A stretch of 64,000 nucleotides of DNA from Falsihalocynthiibacter sp042445055 (GCF_042445055.1 NZ_CP170339.1:1240001-1304000), one strand, 5' to 3'; positions 1 through 8,565 are shown, numbered from the stretch's first letter. Notes: generated from the sequence alone by a model not told the origin. Made by a program: numbers and translations.

Positions 1-12
1 ATGGGGTCGAAC

Positions 13-38
13 TTTTAATCGCTCATGAGTGATTAAAA
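13..38. promoter_or_regulatory. 26-bp near-perfect dyad (operator or hairpin)
   Basis: Outer arms TTTTAATC (13-20) and GATTAAAA (31-38) flank a perfect inner palindrome CTCATGAG (22-29). Only the pair 21/30 fails to match. It lies about 65 bases before the start of the FAD oxidoreductase gene. The near-continuous symmetry fits a dimeric repressor site better than a terminator, since no T-run follows on the plus strand; an AT-rich terminator for a gene to the left of the window remains possible. Confidence 0.45.
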
Positions 39-41
39 TTA

Positions 42-79
42 TTTGCAAGGAAATGCAAAATAATGCAAAGTTTTGCCAA
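42..79 (+). promoter_or_regulatory. Four 10-bp-phased TTTGCAA-like octamers
   Basis: The octamers TTTGCAAG (42-49), AATGCAAA (52-59), AATGCAAA (62-69) and TTTGCCAA (72-79) recur with an exact 10-base period, so they lie on one face of the helix just upstream of the ribosome-binding site at about 93. Paired TTTGCAAA octamers are a known operator form for the ScfR/PccR regulators of Rhodobacter, though with a different spacer. Linking them to that family here is inference. Confidence 0.4.
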
Positions 80-102
80 GTATTTTCATTCTTGGAGAAA
101 CT

Positions 103-2559
103 ATGTCGACTTCAAAACTCCCCGACCGCGCGCAATATGTCATTATCGGAGGCGGCATTGTTGGCTGCTCGGTGGCATATCATCTGACGAAATTGGGCTG
201 CTCTGATGTGGTTGTGCTCGAACAGGGGCAGCTAAGCTGTGGAACTACGTGGCACGCCGCTGGGCTTGTCGGGCAACTCAGAAGCCAACCGGCAATGACG
301 AACCTTATTCGTTATTCGACACAACTATATTCAGAGCTTGAGGCGGAAACAGGTCTGGCGACCGGATGGATGCAGTGCGGATCCGTAACCGTTGCGCGCA
401 CAGACGATAGGATGACGATGCTTCTGCGGACCGCCGCCGCAGCCCGTGCACAGGGCGTAGAGGTTGAAGTTCTAAACGCACAGCAGGCCAAAGAGAAGTG
501 GCCCGTGATGCAGGTCGATGACATCAAGGGTGGTCTGTGGATGCCCGGTGATGGCAAGGCTAACCCGACCGACCTTACGCAATCCTTGGCCAAAGGCGCA
601 CGGATGGGCGGCGCCAAGGTCATCGAAGGCATAAAGGTAACGGATATCACAAGCGATTGCGGCCGCGTCACGGGCGTGCAGACCGATCATGGCTATATCG
701 AAGCCGAGGTTGTTGTGAACTGCGCGGGTCAGTGGGCGCGCAAGCTTGGATTGATGTGCGGTGTGAATGTCCCGCTTCATTCTGCCGAACATATGTACAT
801 CGTGACCGAACAGATCGAAGGTGTACGCCCGGATTTGCCCGTCCTGCGCGACCCTGATGGTTATATCTATTTCAAAGAAGAAACGGGCGGTTTGGTCATG
901 GGGGGCTTTGAACCAGAGGCCAAACCTTGGGGGATGAACGGCATTCCCGACAAGTTTGAATTCTCACTGCTGCCAGATGATTGGGAGCAATTTGAAATCT
1001 TGTTGGAGAACGCTTTGATCCGCGTGCCAGAGTTAGGCGAAGTCGGCGTGCGCAAATTCTATAACGGCCCAGAGAGCTTTACGCCCGATAACAACTATCT
1101 TCTCGGAGAAGCTCCTGAACTCAAGAACTTCTTTGTCGGTGCTGGTTTTAACTCGATGGGTATCGCGAGTGCTGGCGGCGCTGGACGTGCTCTGGCGGAA
1201 TGGATTGTTCAGGGCGAGCCCACATCCGATTTGTTTGCAGTCGATATTCGGCGATTTGCTGGGTTTAACAACAATCCGACGTGGCTTCATGATCGCGTAA
1301 AAGAGACGCTTGGCCTTCACTATGCGATGCCTTGGCCAAATCGGGAGCTGGATACCGCGCGCCCGTTCCGGCGCTCGCCGCTCTATGATCGCCTTGCCGC
1401 AAAGAACGCGGTGTTCGGGTCCAAAATGGGGTGGGAGCGCGCGAACTGGTTTGCGCTCGATGGTCAGAAACCAGAAACAGTTTATAGCTTTGCACGTCAG
1501 AATTGGCATGACGCAGTCGCACGCGAACACAAAGCTGTGCGCGAGGGCGTGGCGATATTTGATCAAAGCTCGTTCGCTAAGTTGCTCGTGCAGGGGCGGG
1601 ATGCGTGCGCGGAGCTAAACCGTATCTGCGCGGCAAATATAGACGTTGACGTCGGCACAACCGTTTACACGGGATTGTTGGATGCGCGCGGAGGATACGA
1701 GAGCGACCTTACCGTGCTGCGCCTTAAGCGGGATGAGTTCCTATTGATTACGGGGTCCGCGCAGGCGGTCAGGGACGCTGATTGGCTTCGCAAAAACTTT
1801 GCCGAGGATGCGCATGTGTTCCTGACCGATGTGACCTCGGCGTGGTCGGTGCTTGCGGTCATGGGGCCGAAATCACGCGATGTTTTGCGCAAGGTTACCA
1901 AGTGCGATCTGACGAACGAAGCCTTCCCGTTCGGCACAGTTCAGGAGATTGACCTTGGATATTCCACCGTTTGGGCGAACCGCATGACTTATGTTGGAGA
2001 GTTAGGTTGGGAGCTTATTGTTCCCGTTGAATTCGCGGTTGGGGCTTATGAGGATTTGATGGAGGCAGGGCAGGAATTCGGCATCACGGACGCGGGATAC
2101 TATGCCCTAGATGGTTTACGGCTTGAGAAGGGTTTTCGCGCTTGGGGTCGCGAGCTCACCCCAGATATTACGCCCATACAGGCGGGTTTGAGCTTTGCTG
2201 TCGATTTTAAGAAACCCTGTGGTTTCATCGGTAAAGATGCGTTGTTAGCGGCGAAGGATGATCCCGATCACCTAAAGACACGGATTATTCAACTGGTTCT
2301 GGATGACTCTGATGCGCAGCTTTGGAGTGGCGAGGCAGTTTTGTGCAATGGCGCCGAAGTCGGCGAGGTGCGTTCGGCTGGATACGGGCACACTTTGGGC
2401 GCTGCGGTGGCGCTTGCGGAAATTCATGCTGAGGTTCCTGTTAACGCTCAATATCTTCGCGAAGGTGTATTCGAGGTCGATCTTGCGGGTAAACGAGTTC
2501 CCGCAAAAGCCTATCTTCGCACTCCATATGATCCAAAGAGCGAAAGAGTGCGCCAATAG
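103..2559 (+). CDS. FAD-dependent oxidoreductase with GcvT domain (dimethylglycine/sarcosine dehydrogenase-like)
   Basis: 818 aa, the usual size of the DMGDH/SARDH family. An N-terminal Rossmann motif VIIGGGIVG lies at residues 13-21. The segment TTWHAAGL (48-55) contains the histidine (His51) that carries covalently bound FAD in dimethylglycine dehydrogenase. The flavin domain runs to about residue 430 and a GcvT/aminomethyltransferase domain follows to the end. Family members oxidatively demethylate N-methyl amines and pass the one-carbon unit to tetrahydrofolate. An upstream TTG in frame exists at 73, but ATG 103 has a GGAG ribosome-binding site at the right distance. The neighbouring importer and hydrolase suggest that the substrate is an N-methylated amine freed from an organophosphorus compound (inference). 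The exact substrate cannot be read from sequence. Confidence 0.85.
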   Translation: MSTSKLPDRAQYVIIGGGIVGCSVAYHLTKLGCSDVVVLEQGQLSCGTTWHAAGLVGQLRSQPAMTNLIRYSTQLYSELEAETGLATGWMQCGSVTVARTDDRMTMLLRTAAAARAQGVEVEVLNAQQAKEKWPVMQVDDIKGGLWMPGDGKANPTDLTQSLAKGARMGGAKVIEGIKVTDITSDCGRVTGVQTDHGYIEAEVVVNCAGQWARKLGLMCGVNVPLHSAEHMYIVTEQIEGVRPDLPVLRDPDGYIYFKEETGGLVMGGFEPEAKPWGMNGIPDKFEFSLLPDDWEQFEILLENALIRVPELGEVGVRKFYNGPESFTPDNNYLLGEAPELKNFFVGAGFNSMGIASAGGAGRALAEWIVQGEPTSDLFAVDIRRFAGFNNNPTWLHDRVKETLGLHYAMPWPNRELDTARPFRRSPLYDRLAAKNAVFGSKMGWERANWFALDGQKPETVYSFARQNWHDAVAREHKAVREGVAIFDQSSFAKLLVQGRDACAELNRICAANIDVDVGTTVYTGLLDARGGYESDLTVLRLKRDEFLLITGSAQAVRDADWLRKNFAEDAHVFLTDVTSAWSVLAVMGPKSRDVLRKVTKCDLTNEAFPFGTVQEIDLGYSTVWANRMTYVGELGWELIVPVEFAVGAYEDLMEAGQEFGITDAGYYALDGLRLEKGFRAWGRELTPDITPIQAGLSFAVDFKKPCGFIGKDALLAAKDDPDHLKTRIIQLVLDDSDAQLWSGEAVLCNGAEVGEVRSAGYGHTLGAAVALAEIHAEVPVNAQYLREGVFEVDLAGKRVPAKAYLRTPYDPKSERVRQ

Positions 2560-2944
2560 CGTAGTTGCAATCGCGTAGTAATTTAAGGCTATGGCGCCCA
2601 AGAATTGGGCAAACACTCCCGCGCCGCGCGGTAGCCGCCACAGATGTTTCCCGCGCGGCGGTTGTTGAATTGCTTTGGTAGCGGTGCGGTTTCTGTGCAC
2701 TATGATCGCGCATATGTGCGTTTTCCTCTCGTGTTCTTAGGTCTTTGGCAATTTTATCCAATTCCCTAGAGAGGTTATGCACAGGATGTTTTGTGCGGAT
2801 CGGAGGGGAGGGTCGCAAAGTCGTATAGGGTGAGCCTATTAATCGGTAAGAATTATCGATTTGGCTTGTTGCTCACCTATGCCCCAACATTCTCGCAATC
2901 AATAAGCGGCGAAAACGCCCGATAAACCAACAAGGAGATACCAA
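2560..2944. other. Intergenic region with stem-loops and nested dyads
   Basis: No credible gene is seen. After the FAD oxidoreductase come two GC-rich stem-loops: arms GCCCAA/TTGGGC around a GAA loop at 2596-2610, and arms GCCGCGCGG (2623-2631)/CCGCGCGGC (2651-2659). Neither has a strong T-run, so termination is possible but unproven. The nested dyad at 2826-2879 is listed separately. A ribosome-binding site AAGGAGAT lies just before the next gene. Confidence 0.5.
2826..2879. promoter_or_regulatory. Nested inverted repeats upstream of the ABC binding-protein gene
   Basis: Outer arms GGTGAGC (2829-2835) and GCTCACC (2871-2877) enclose inner arms AATCGGTAA (2841-2849) and TTATCGATT (2853-2861), which pair at eight of nine positions around GAA. 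The outer arms start 42 bases apart, about four helical turns. The element ends about 65 bases before the ATG at 2945. It may be a double operator or, in RNA, a two-tier leader hairpin. Confidence 0.4.
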
Positions 2945-3964
2945 ATGAAATTTCTTCAAAGAGCACTTTCTACAGTCGCGGTTGTCGCGCTGACGGGAAC
3001 TGTGGCTGCGGCGGAAACGGAGCTTACGGTTTACACCGCCGTAGAGGCCGAAGACCTCGCTCGTTACGCCGAGACGTTTAACGCAAGCTATCCAGACATC
3101 AAGATCAACTGGGTACGCGATTCTACGGGCGTTATCACCGCAAAGCTACTGGCCGAGCGCGATAATCCGCAGGCCGATGCAATCTGGGGCCTCGCTGCGA
3201 CATCATTGTTGTTACTGAAATCCGAAGGGATGCTAGAGCCATATGCACCTGCTGGTGTCGAAGAACTCGATCCGAAGTTCGTTGATAAAGACACTCCACC
3301 GGCGTGGGTTGGTATGGACGCTTGGGTTGCTTCGATCTGTTACAACACAGTTGAGGCCGAGAAGCTTGGCCTGACGCCACCAACTTCGTGGCAAGACCTT
3401 ACAGACGCCCAATATGAGGGGCACGTGATCATGCCAAACCCTGCGTCCTCAGGGACTGGGTTCCTTGATGTTTCTAGCTGGCTTCAACTCTTTGGTGAAG
3501 AAGGCGGATGGGAATATATGGATGCGCTTCATAATAACATCGCGCGCTATACGCACTCTGGTTCGGCACCTTGTAAGCTTGCCGCTTCTGGCGAAATTCC
3601 GATTGGCGTTTCGTTTGCATTCCGTGGTGCAAAATCCAAAGCAGACGGCGCACCGCTTGAGATTATCGTACCTTCCGAAGGTGTAGGCTGGGACATGGAA
3701 GCCACCGCGATTGTTGCGGGCACCGCTAACCTAGAAGCAGCGCAAAAGCTCGTTGACTTCACCGTCACCAAAGAAGCCAACGAAATGTACAACACAGGCT
3801 ATGCGGTTGTGGCCTATCCGGGCATTGCCAAGCCAGTTGAGCATTTCCCAGAGGGCTTGTTGGATGCGATGATCGAAAATGATTTCGAGTTCGCCGCGAA
3901 CAACCGTGCCGCGATCCTTGAAGAATGGCAGAGCCGCTACGACGGCAAATCCGAACCAAAGTAG
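2945..3964 (+). CDS. ABC transporter periplasmic binding protein, putative 2-aminoethylphosphonate type
   Basis: 339 aa with a Sec signal peptide cleaved near residue 23 (after ...VAAA). The mature part opens with LTVYTAVEAEDL and contains the segment WVRDSTGVITAKLL, which I recognise as typical of the binding proteins annotated as putative 2-aminoethylphosphonate-specific (PhnS2/AepX group, within the iron(III)/Fbp-like fold class). It should deliver a small solute to the permease and ATPase encoded next. The ribosome-binding site AAGGAGAT precedes the ATG. A strong stem-loop terminator follows the stop, which would favour this gene over the rest of the operon. Ligand specificity is inferred from family and neighbours; Fe(III), spermidine-like or phosphodiester ligands are alternatives. 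Confidence 0.75.
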   Translation: MKFLQRALSTVAVVALTGTVAAAETELTVYTAVEAEDLARYAETFNASYPDIKINWVRDSTGVITAKLLAERDNPQADAIWGLAATSLLLLKSEGMLEPYAPAGVEELDPKFVDKDTPPAWVGMDAWVASICYNTVEAEKLGLTPPTSWQDLTDAQYEGHVIMPNPASSGTGFLDVSSWLQLFGEEGGWEYMDALHNNIARYTHSGSAPCKLAASGEIPIGVSFAFRGAKSKADGAPLEIIVPSEGVGWDMEATAIVAGTANLEAAQKLVDFTVTKEANEMYNTGYAVVAYPGIAKPVEHFPEGLLDAMIENDFEFAANNRAAILEEWQSRYDGKSEPK

Positions 3965-3977
3965 ATTTGTTCAAGTA

Positions 3978-4008
3978 AGGGGGCGGAGCATAACTTCGCC
4001 CTCTTTTT
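3978..4008 (+). terminator. Intercistronic terminator/attenuator after binding-protein gene
   Basis: Arms AGGGGGCG (3978-3985) and CGCCCTCT (3997-4004) pair fully with one G-U pair, and a run of five T follows at 4004-4008. It separates the highly expressed binding-protein gene from the ATPase gene. Partial read-through is expected because the ATPase has no evident promoter in the 60 bases that follow. Confidence 0.8.
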
Positions 4009-4073
4009 CCAAATACTGAAATTGCGACTATCGGCCCGTTGCGGGTGCGATTCCGATCCAAAAGGACTTGCTT

Positions 4074-5180
4074 GTGCTCATGGTTACAAACGGTACAGAT
4101 CCGTATCTCAAAATTGAAAATCTGTGGAAAGCGTTTGGCACATTTCTCGCGCTGAAAGATATTTCATTGGACATTCAGGACGGCGAGTTCGTTTGTTTTC
4201 TAGGTCCGTCCGGATGCGGCAAGACCACGCTCTTGCGGGCGATTGCGGGATTGGATTTGCAAAGTAAGGGTGCCGTTTCGCAAGGGGGCGTTGATGTGTC
4301 CAATCTGCCGCCATCCCAGCGTGATTATGGTATTGTGTTTCAATCCTATGCGCTGTTTCCGAACTTAACGATCGAGAAGAACATTGCTTACGGGCTTGAA
4401 AATACCGGACATAGTAAATCGGAAATCAATGCGCGTGTGAGCGAGTTACTTGAGCTTGTAGGGCTATCTGAACAGCGCAAGAAATACCCCGCTCAACTTT
4501 CTGGCGGGCAACAGCAACGTATCGCATTGGCACGAGCCATCGCAACCAATCCGGGCTTGCTGCTGCTGGATGAGCCGCTATCAGCCCTTGATGCGAAGGT
4601 TCGTGTGCATTTGCGTCATGAAATCAAAGAATTACAGCGCAAACTTGGCGTGACCACGGTGATGGTGACCCACGACCAAGAAGAAGCGCTTGCGATGGCT
4701 GACCGTATCGTCGTTATGAATAATGGCACGATCGAACAAGTCGGCACCCCGACCGAGATCTATCGCGACCCTGCCAACCTTTTTGTGGCGGATTTCATCG
4801 GAGAGATGAACCAGATACCCGCCATTGCGGGTAAGTCTGGAACGCTTTGTTTTGATGCAGAGCCTCTTAAGTGCGCGCCGCATAGCTTTACAGAAGGGCA
4901 AGAGGTTATCGCGGCCATTCGCCCCGAGGACGTAATTCCTCACGGCGAGGAGGGCACATCCGAGAACGAAGAAAACTCAATGACCGTCCGCGTGGAAGAG
5001 ATGGAGTTTCTTGGCTCGTTCTGGCGCTGTCGTTTGCAGCACCCCCAGTTCGGCGGCAATGAGTTGATCGCTGACTTCTCGATTAACGCGGTGCGCCGTC
5101 TTGATCTGAGGGCGGGTATGGACACCAAGATCGAGTTGCCCAGCGGTCGGCTCTTGGCCTTTGATAAGCCGGAGGTTTGA
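4074..5180 (+). CDS. ABC transporter ATP-binding protein (2-aminoethylphosphonate-type importer)
   Basis: 368 aa from GTG 4074, chosen because AAGGA at 4062-4066 sits 7 bases upstream. ATG 4080 is the alternative start. The nucleotide-binding domain has Walker A GPSGCGKTT, the signature LSGGQQQR and Walker B LLLLDEPLSALD. The last 110 or so residues form a TOBE-type regulatory domain containing AAIRPEDV. The size and two-domain plan match PotA/FbpC/PhnT-class ATPases that energise fused or paired binding-protein-dependent permeases. It lies 3 bases before the permease gene, so the two are co-transcribed. Confidence 0.85.
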   Translation: MLMVTNGTDPYLKIENLWKAFGTFLALKDISLDIQDGEFVCFLGPSGCGKTTLLRAIAGLDLQSKGAVSQGGVDVSNLPPSQRDYGIVFQSYALFPNLTIEKNIAYGLENTGHSKSEINARVSELLELVGLSEQRKKYPAQLSGGQQQRIALARAIATNPGLLLLDEPLSALDAKVRVHLRHEIKELQRKLGVTTVMVTHDQEEALAMADRIVVMNNGTIEQVGTPTEIYRDPANLFVADFIGEMNQIPAIAGKSGTLCFDAEPLKCAPHSFTEGQEVIAAIRPEDVIPHGEEGTSENEENSMTVRVEEMEFLGSFWRCRLQHPQFGGNELIADFSINAVRRLDLRAGMDTKIELPSGRLLAFDKPEV

Positions 5181-5183
5181 TCC

Positions 5184-7199
5184 ATGACCGATGCAACTAC
5201 TGAAGTGATGCCCAAGGGCGCCTTGGTCAAAGGTAAGCTCTCGCGGGATGACATCATTATGCGCGGAAGCATGATCGTAATCGGGCTCTATTTGCTTATC
5301 ACGATGGTTTTCCCGCTTTATGCAATGTTGTCGAAGTCGTTCTCGACCTATCAATTCAACCTCGCCGCATACGAAGTGATGGTAAGCGACGAAACCGGCA
5401 CCAACTTTTCGGAAGCCGAAACGCTGGCGGCGATTAACCAAGAGCTAAATCTCGTTGACAGCTCTGACCTCGGAGCGGGCTCGGACGGTCGTATGGGAGT
5501 GACACAGTTCTTCCCCGACTTCAGCTTCCGCAGTCCTGTTATCTATCGCATTCGAAGTGTGGATGAGAGCGGACGCTTCTTGATCGGATCGACCCTCGAA
5601 GAAGGTAACGATTGGGTTGAACTGGACTCCAACACCTTTCGCCGCGTTCAATTGCGGCCCGAGAAATCAACTGGGTTTGGGAACTTTGTTACTTATTTCT
5701 CAACACCTGCATTGTCGAACTCAATCAAGAATTCACTCTTCATCGCGACGATCAGCACAATTGTGACGGTGACGCTTGCGTTCTGGTTTGCTTATGCGCT
5801 GAACCGTTCCAAGATGCGCTTTAAGGGTGTGTTCCGGCTTATTGCGATGGCACCGATTTTGGTTCCGTCATTGCTCCCGGGGATCGCGCTGGTTTACCTT
5901 TTCGGTAATCAGGGTTTCTTGAAGGAGCTGCTGTTTGGTGCCAGTATTTATGGCCCGATTGGCATCGTCATTGGCTCGGTTTTCTTTACGTTTCCTCATG
6001 CGTTTTTGATCATTTCAACGGCGTTGGCGATTTCGGATGCGCGCCTCTATGAAGCGTCGATTTCGCTTAGGGCGACGCCGTGGCGCACTTTCTGGACGGT
6101 AACGATTCCGGGTGCGCGCTATGGGTTGGTTTCGGCGGCTTTCGTTGTGTTTAACCTTGTGATTACCGACTTTGGTCTGCCCAAGGTGATCGGTGGGCAG
6201 TACAACGTTCTGGCTGTCGATATCTATAAACAAGTCATTGGACAGCAGAACTTTGAGATGGGAGCTGTTGTCTCGGTCGTTCTGGTCTTGCCAGCCATAC
6301 TCGCGTTTACCATTGATCGCTTTGTGCAGAGCAAGCAGGTCGCGCTTTTGTCCGCACGCTCCGTGCCATACGAGCCTTCTCCCAACAAACGTCTTGATAC
6401 CGCGATGTTTGTCTATGCCTGTCTTGTGGGCGTGTTCATTGTTGGAATGCTGGCGGTTTGCCAGTTCGCGGCATTGGTTAAGTTCTGGCCCTATGATCTC
6501 AGCTTTAGTCTGAATAACTATCAGTTCAACCGCATGGATGGCGGTGGCTGGGCGGCTTATTTCAACTCGATTAAGCTCGGGCTTCTTACGGCTGTGGCGG
6601 GGACATGTGTCATTTTCTTTGGTGCCTATCTGGTTGAAAAGGCAAATGGATTTCATACAGGACGCTCGATCTTTCAGATGTTTGCGATGCTGCCGATGGC
6701 GATTCCAGGTATGGTGCTTGGCCTTGCGTATATCTTCTTTTTCAACAATCCCGCCAATCCGTTGCATGGCATTTACGGAACGATGACGATCCTTGTGATC
6801 TGTACGGTCACGCACTTTTATACGGTATCGCATCTGACAGCGACGACGGCGCTTCAGCAAATGGATCGAGAGTTTGAGGCCGTATCCGCATCGCTTAAGC
6901 AACCTACGCTCAAGTTGTTCGGTCGTGTAACGGTGCCTGTCTGCCTGCCTGCGATTTTGGATATTTCGATCTATCTGTTCGTGAATGCGATGACGACGGT
7001 ATCGGCGGTGGTGTTCCTATATTCGCCCAAAACCGCGCTCGCATCGATTGCGGTTCTGAATATGGATGATGCTGGGGATATTGCGCCTGCGGCGGCGATG
7101 GGGATGATGATTTTCTATACCAATGCGGCCGCGCGGATATTCCATCTGATTGCGTCACGCGGCATTCTTCGTCGCACCCAAGCATGGCGAAACCGCTAG
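5184..7199 (+). CDS. ABC transporter permease, fused two-domain type with large periplasmic insert
   Basis: 671 aa inner-membrane protein made of two homologous BPD-transport permease halves, each with about six membrane segments. Each half ends in an EAA loop: YEASISLRATPWRTFWTVTI near residue 290, and FEAVSASLKQPTLKLFGRVT near residue 560. This fused plan is that of the FbpB and PhnU2 permeases. It is longer than the usual length of about 550 because a hydrophilic stretch of roughly 110 residues (about 50-165) is inserted after the first membrane helix, probably on the periplasmic face. It belongs to one operon with the binding protein and ATPase before it and the hydrolase after it. Confidence 0.85.
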   Translation: MTDATTEVMPKGALVKGKLSRDDIIMRGSMIVIGLYLLITMVFPLYAMLSKSFSTYQFNLAAYEVMVSDETGTNFSEAETLAAINQELNLVDSSDLGAGSDGRMGVTQFFPDFSFRSPVIYRIRSVDESGRFLIGSTLEEGNDWVELDSNTFRRVQLRPEKSTGFGNFVTYFSTPALSNSIKNSLFIATISTIVTVTLAFWFAYALNRSKMRFKGVFRLIAMAPILVPSLLPGIALVYLFGNQGFLKELLFGASIYGPIGIVIGSVFFTFPHAFLIISTALAISDARLYEASISLRATPWRTFWTVTIPGARYGLVSAAFVVFNLVITDFGLPKVIGGQYNVLAVDIYKQVIGQQNFEMGAVVSVVLVLPAILAFTIDRFVQSKQVALLSARSVPYEPSPNKRLDTAMFVYACLVGVFIVGMLAVCQFAALVKFWPYDLSFSLNNYQFNRMDGGGWAAYFNSIKLGLLTAVAGTCVIFFGAYLVEKANGFHTGRSIFQMFAMLPMAIPGMVLGLAYIFFFNNPANPLHGIYGTMTILVICTVTHFYTVSHLTATTALQQMDREFEAVSASLKQPTLKLFGRVTVPVCLPAILDISIYLFVNAMTTVSAVVFLYSPKTALASIAVLNMDDAGDIAPAAAMGMMIFYTNAAARIFHLIASRGILRRTQAWRNR

Positions 7200-7212
7200 C
7201 AGGAGCAAAGGC

Positions 7213-8565
7213 GTGAGCGTTCAACCCCAAGCTCTGGCCGATCACAACCTTTTGGTTATTATGGCCGATCAGTTTCGCGCCGATCTACTTGACGGTAGAT
7301 TGGCGCGTTACGTTCCGACGCCTCACATTGACGAACTGGCGGAGCAATCATTGGTGCTTGGCAATCATCACACGGTTGCGTTGCCCTGTGGTCCCGCGCG
7401 GGCAAGCTTCCTAACGGGACTTTACCCGCATCAGCATGGGGCAAAGCGCAATGGGCAAGCGCTTCATCTGGGAATTCCGAATTTGGCGACAGAGTTGCGC
7501 AAAATCGGAAGAGAGCCGTTGTTGTTCGGATATACCGACACACAGCCCAACCCAGAGGCTATGTTCGCAAACGACCCCGCGCATATGTCGATGAGCGCCC
7601 CGATGGAAGGGTTCACCGAAGTTGTCGAAATGCGAGAGGAGGCGTGGCGGTGGTTGGCATATCTGCGTGAGCAGGGCTATGATGTGCCAGACGCAAATAC
7701 GCCGGAATTCAATCGGCTATACCGCCCGAAAAACGGAATGCTTGGCGGGCCCGCACTTTATGATGCGGAGCACAGCGATACCGCCTTCCTTACCAACGAA
7801 ACAATCAAGGCACTGGATATTCGTAAAGCCGCGCCTTGGTCGGCGTTCGTTACTTATATACGGCCTCATCCCCCCTTTGTTGCGCCCGCGCCCTATCATG
7901 AGATGATCGACCCGCAAGCGCTCCCACAGCCCCTAGAGCCCTCAATGGCCCATCCGTTCTTTGATGTTGAGCGGAACTACCCATCAAGCAAGGATATGTT
8001 CTGGGGTTATGACGGATATAGCGACGGCCTCAGCGAGGATCAGATCGCGAAAATACGCGCGACCTATCTTGGGTTGGTTGCCGAACTCGATCACCACATT
8101 GGCCGCCTGATTTCGTGGCTGAAATCAAGCGGGCAATACGACAAGACAATTATCATGTTTACCGCGGACCACGGCGAGATGCTGGGCGATTTCGGTCTTT
8201 GGGGGAAGCTTGCGCCGTTCCCGCAGGCATCACATATCCCCTGTACTCTGCGCGTACCTGATATGGCTCCGAACCGCGTATCTCATTTGACGCAATCTAT
8301 TGATATTTTCGCAGCGATTTTGAGGTTGATGGGAAAGGGCGAGCATCCTGAGTTTTCGGCCTCGCAAGAGGCGCGGGTTGAGTTCGAACTTGGTAATCCA
8401 TCGCGGCCCACTCGATTTGAAGAGGCATGGAACGAGCCCGCAGAACGGCTGGGATGTACCGTGCGTCATACCGAAACCTCACGCGTGGCAGACTTTGGCG
8501 GGGTTGTCCCGCCAATGCATATGGACCCTCAAACGGGGGTGATTAAGGCGCAATCGGATGCGTGA
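7213..8565 (+). CDS. Formylglycine-type hydrolase (phosphonate monoester hydrolase/sulfatase family)
   Basis: 450 aa of the alkaline-phosphatase superfamily. The nucleophile motif CGPAR (Cys59) fits the C-x-P-x-R rule for oxidation of cysteine to formylglycine. Metal-site residues are visible in MADQFRAD (near residue 19) and TADHGEMLGD (Asp319, His320). No signal peptide is seen, so it is probably cytoplasmic. Family members cleave phosphonate monoesters, phosphodiesters or sulfate esters. The start is GTG 7213, preceded by AGGAG at 7201, 13 bases after the permease stop. Its place behind a phosphonate-type importer favours an organophosphorus ester as substrate (inference). Choline-sulfatase-like activity is the main alternative. 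No separate formylglycine-generating enzyme gene is in the window. Confidence 0.75.
   Translation: MSVQPQALADHNLLVIMADQFRADLLDGRLARYVPTPHIDELAEQSLVLGNHHTVALPCGPARASFLTGLYPHQHGAKRNGQALHLGIPNLATELRKIGREPLLFGYTDTQPNPEAMFANDPAHMSMSAPMEGFTEVVEMREEAWRWLAYLREQGYDVPDANTPEFNRLYRPKNGMLGGPALYDAEHSDTAFLTNETIKALDIRKAAPWSAFVTYIRPHPPFVAPAPYHEMIDPQALPQPLEPSMAHPFFDVERNYPSSKDMFWGYDGYSDGLSEDQIAKIRATYLGLVAELDHHIGRLISWLKSSGQYDKTIIMFTADHGEMLGDFGLWGKLAPFPQASHIPCTLRVPDMAPNRVSHLTQSIDIFAAILRLMGKGEHPEFSASQEARVEFELGNPSRPTRFEEAWNEPAERLGCTVRHTETSRVADFGGVVPPMHMDPQTGVIKAQSDA

Noticed and set aside
2272..2818. Minus-strand open frames over the end of the FAD/GcvT gene
   Set aside because: They overlap a strongly supported gene and its terminator-like stem-loops and have no recognisable content.
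6015..6902. 295-codon antisense open frame within the fused permease gene
   Set aside because: Composition is Arg/His/Lys-rich nonsense typical of a shadow frame; the plus-strand permease is unambiguous.
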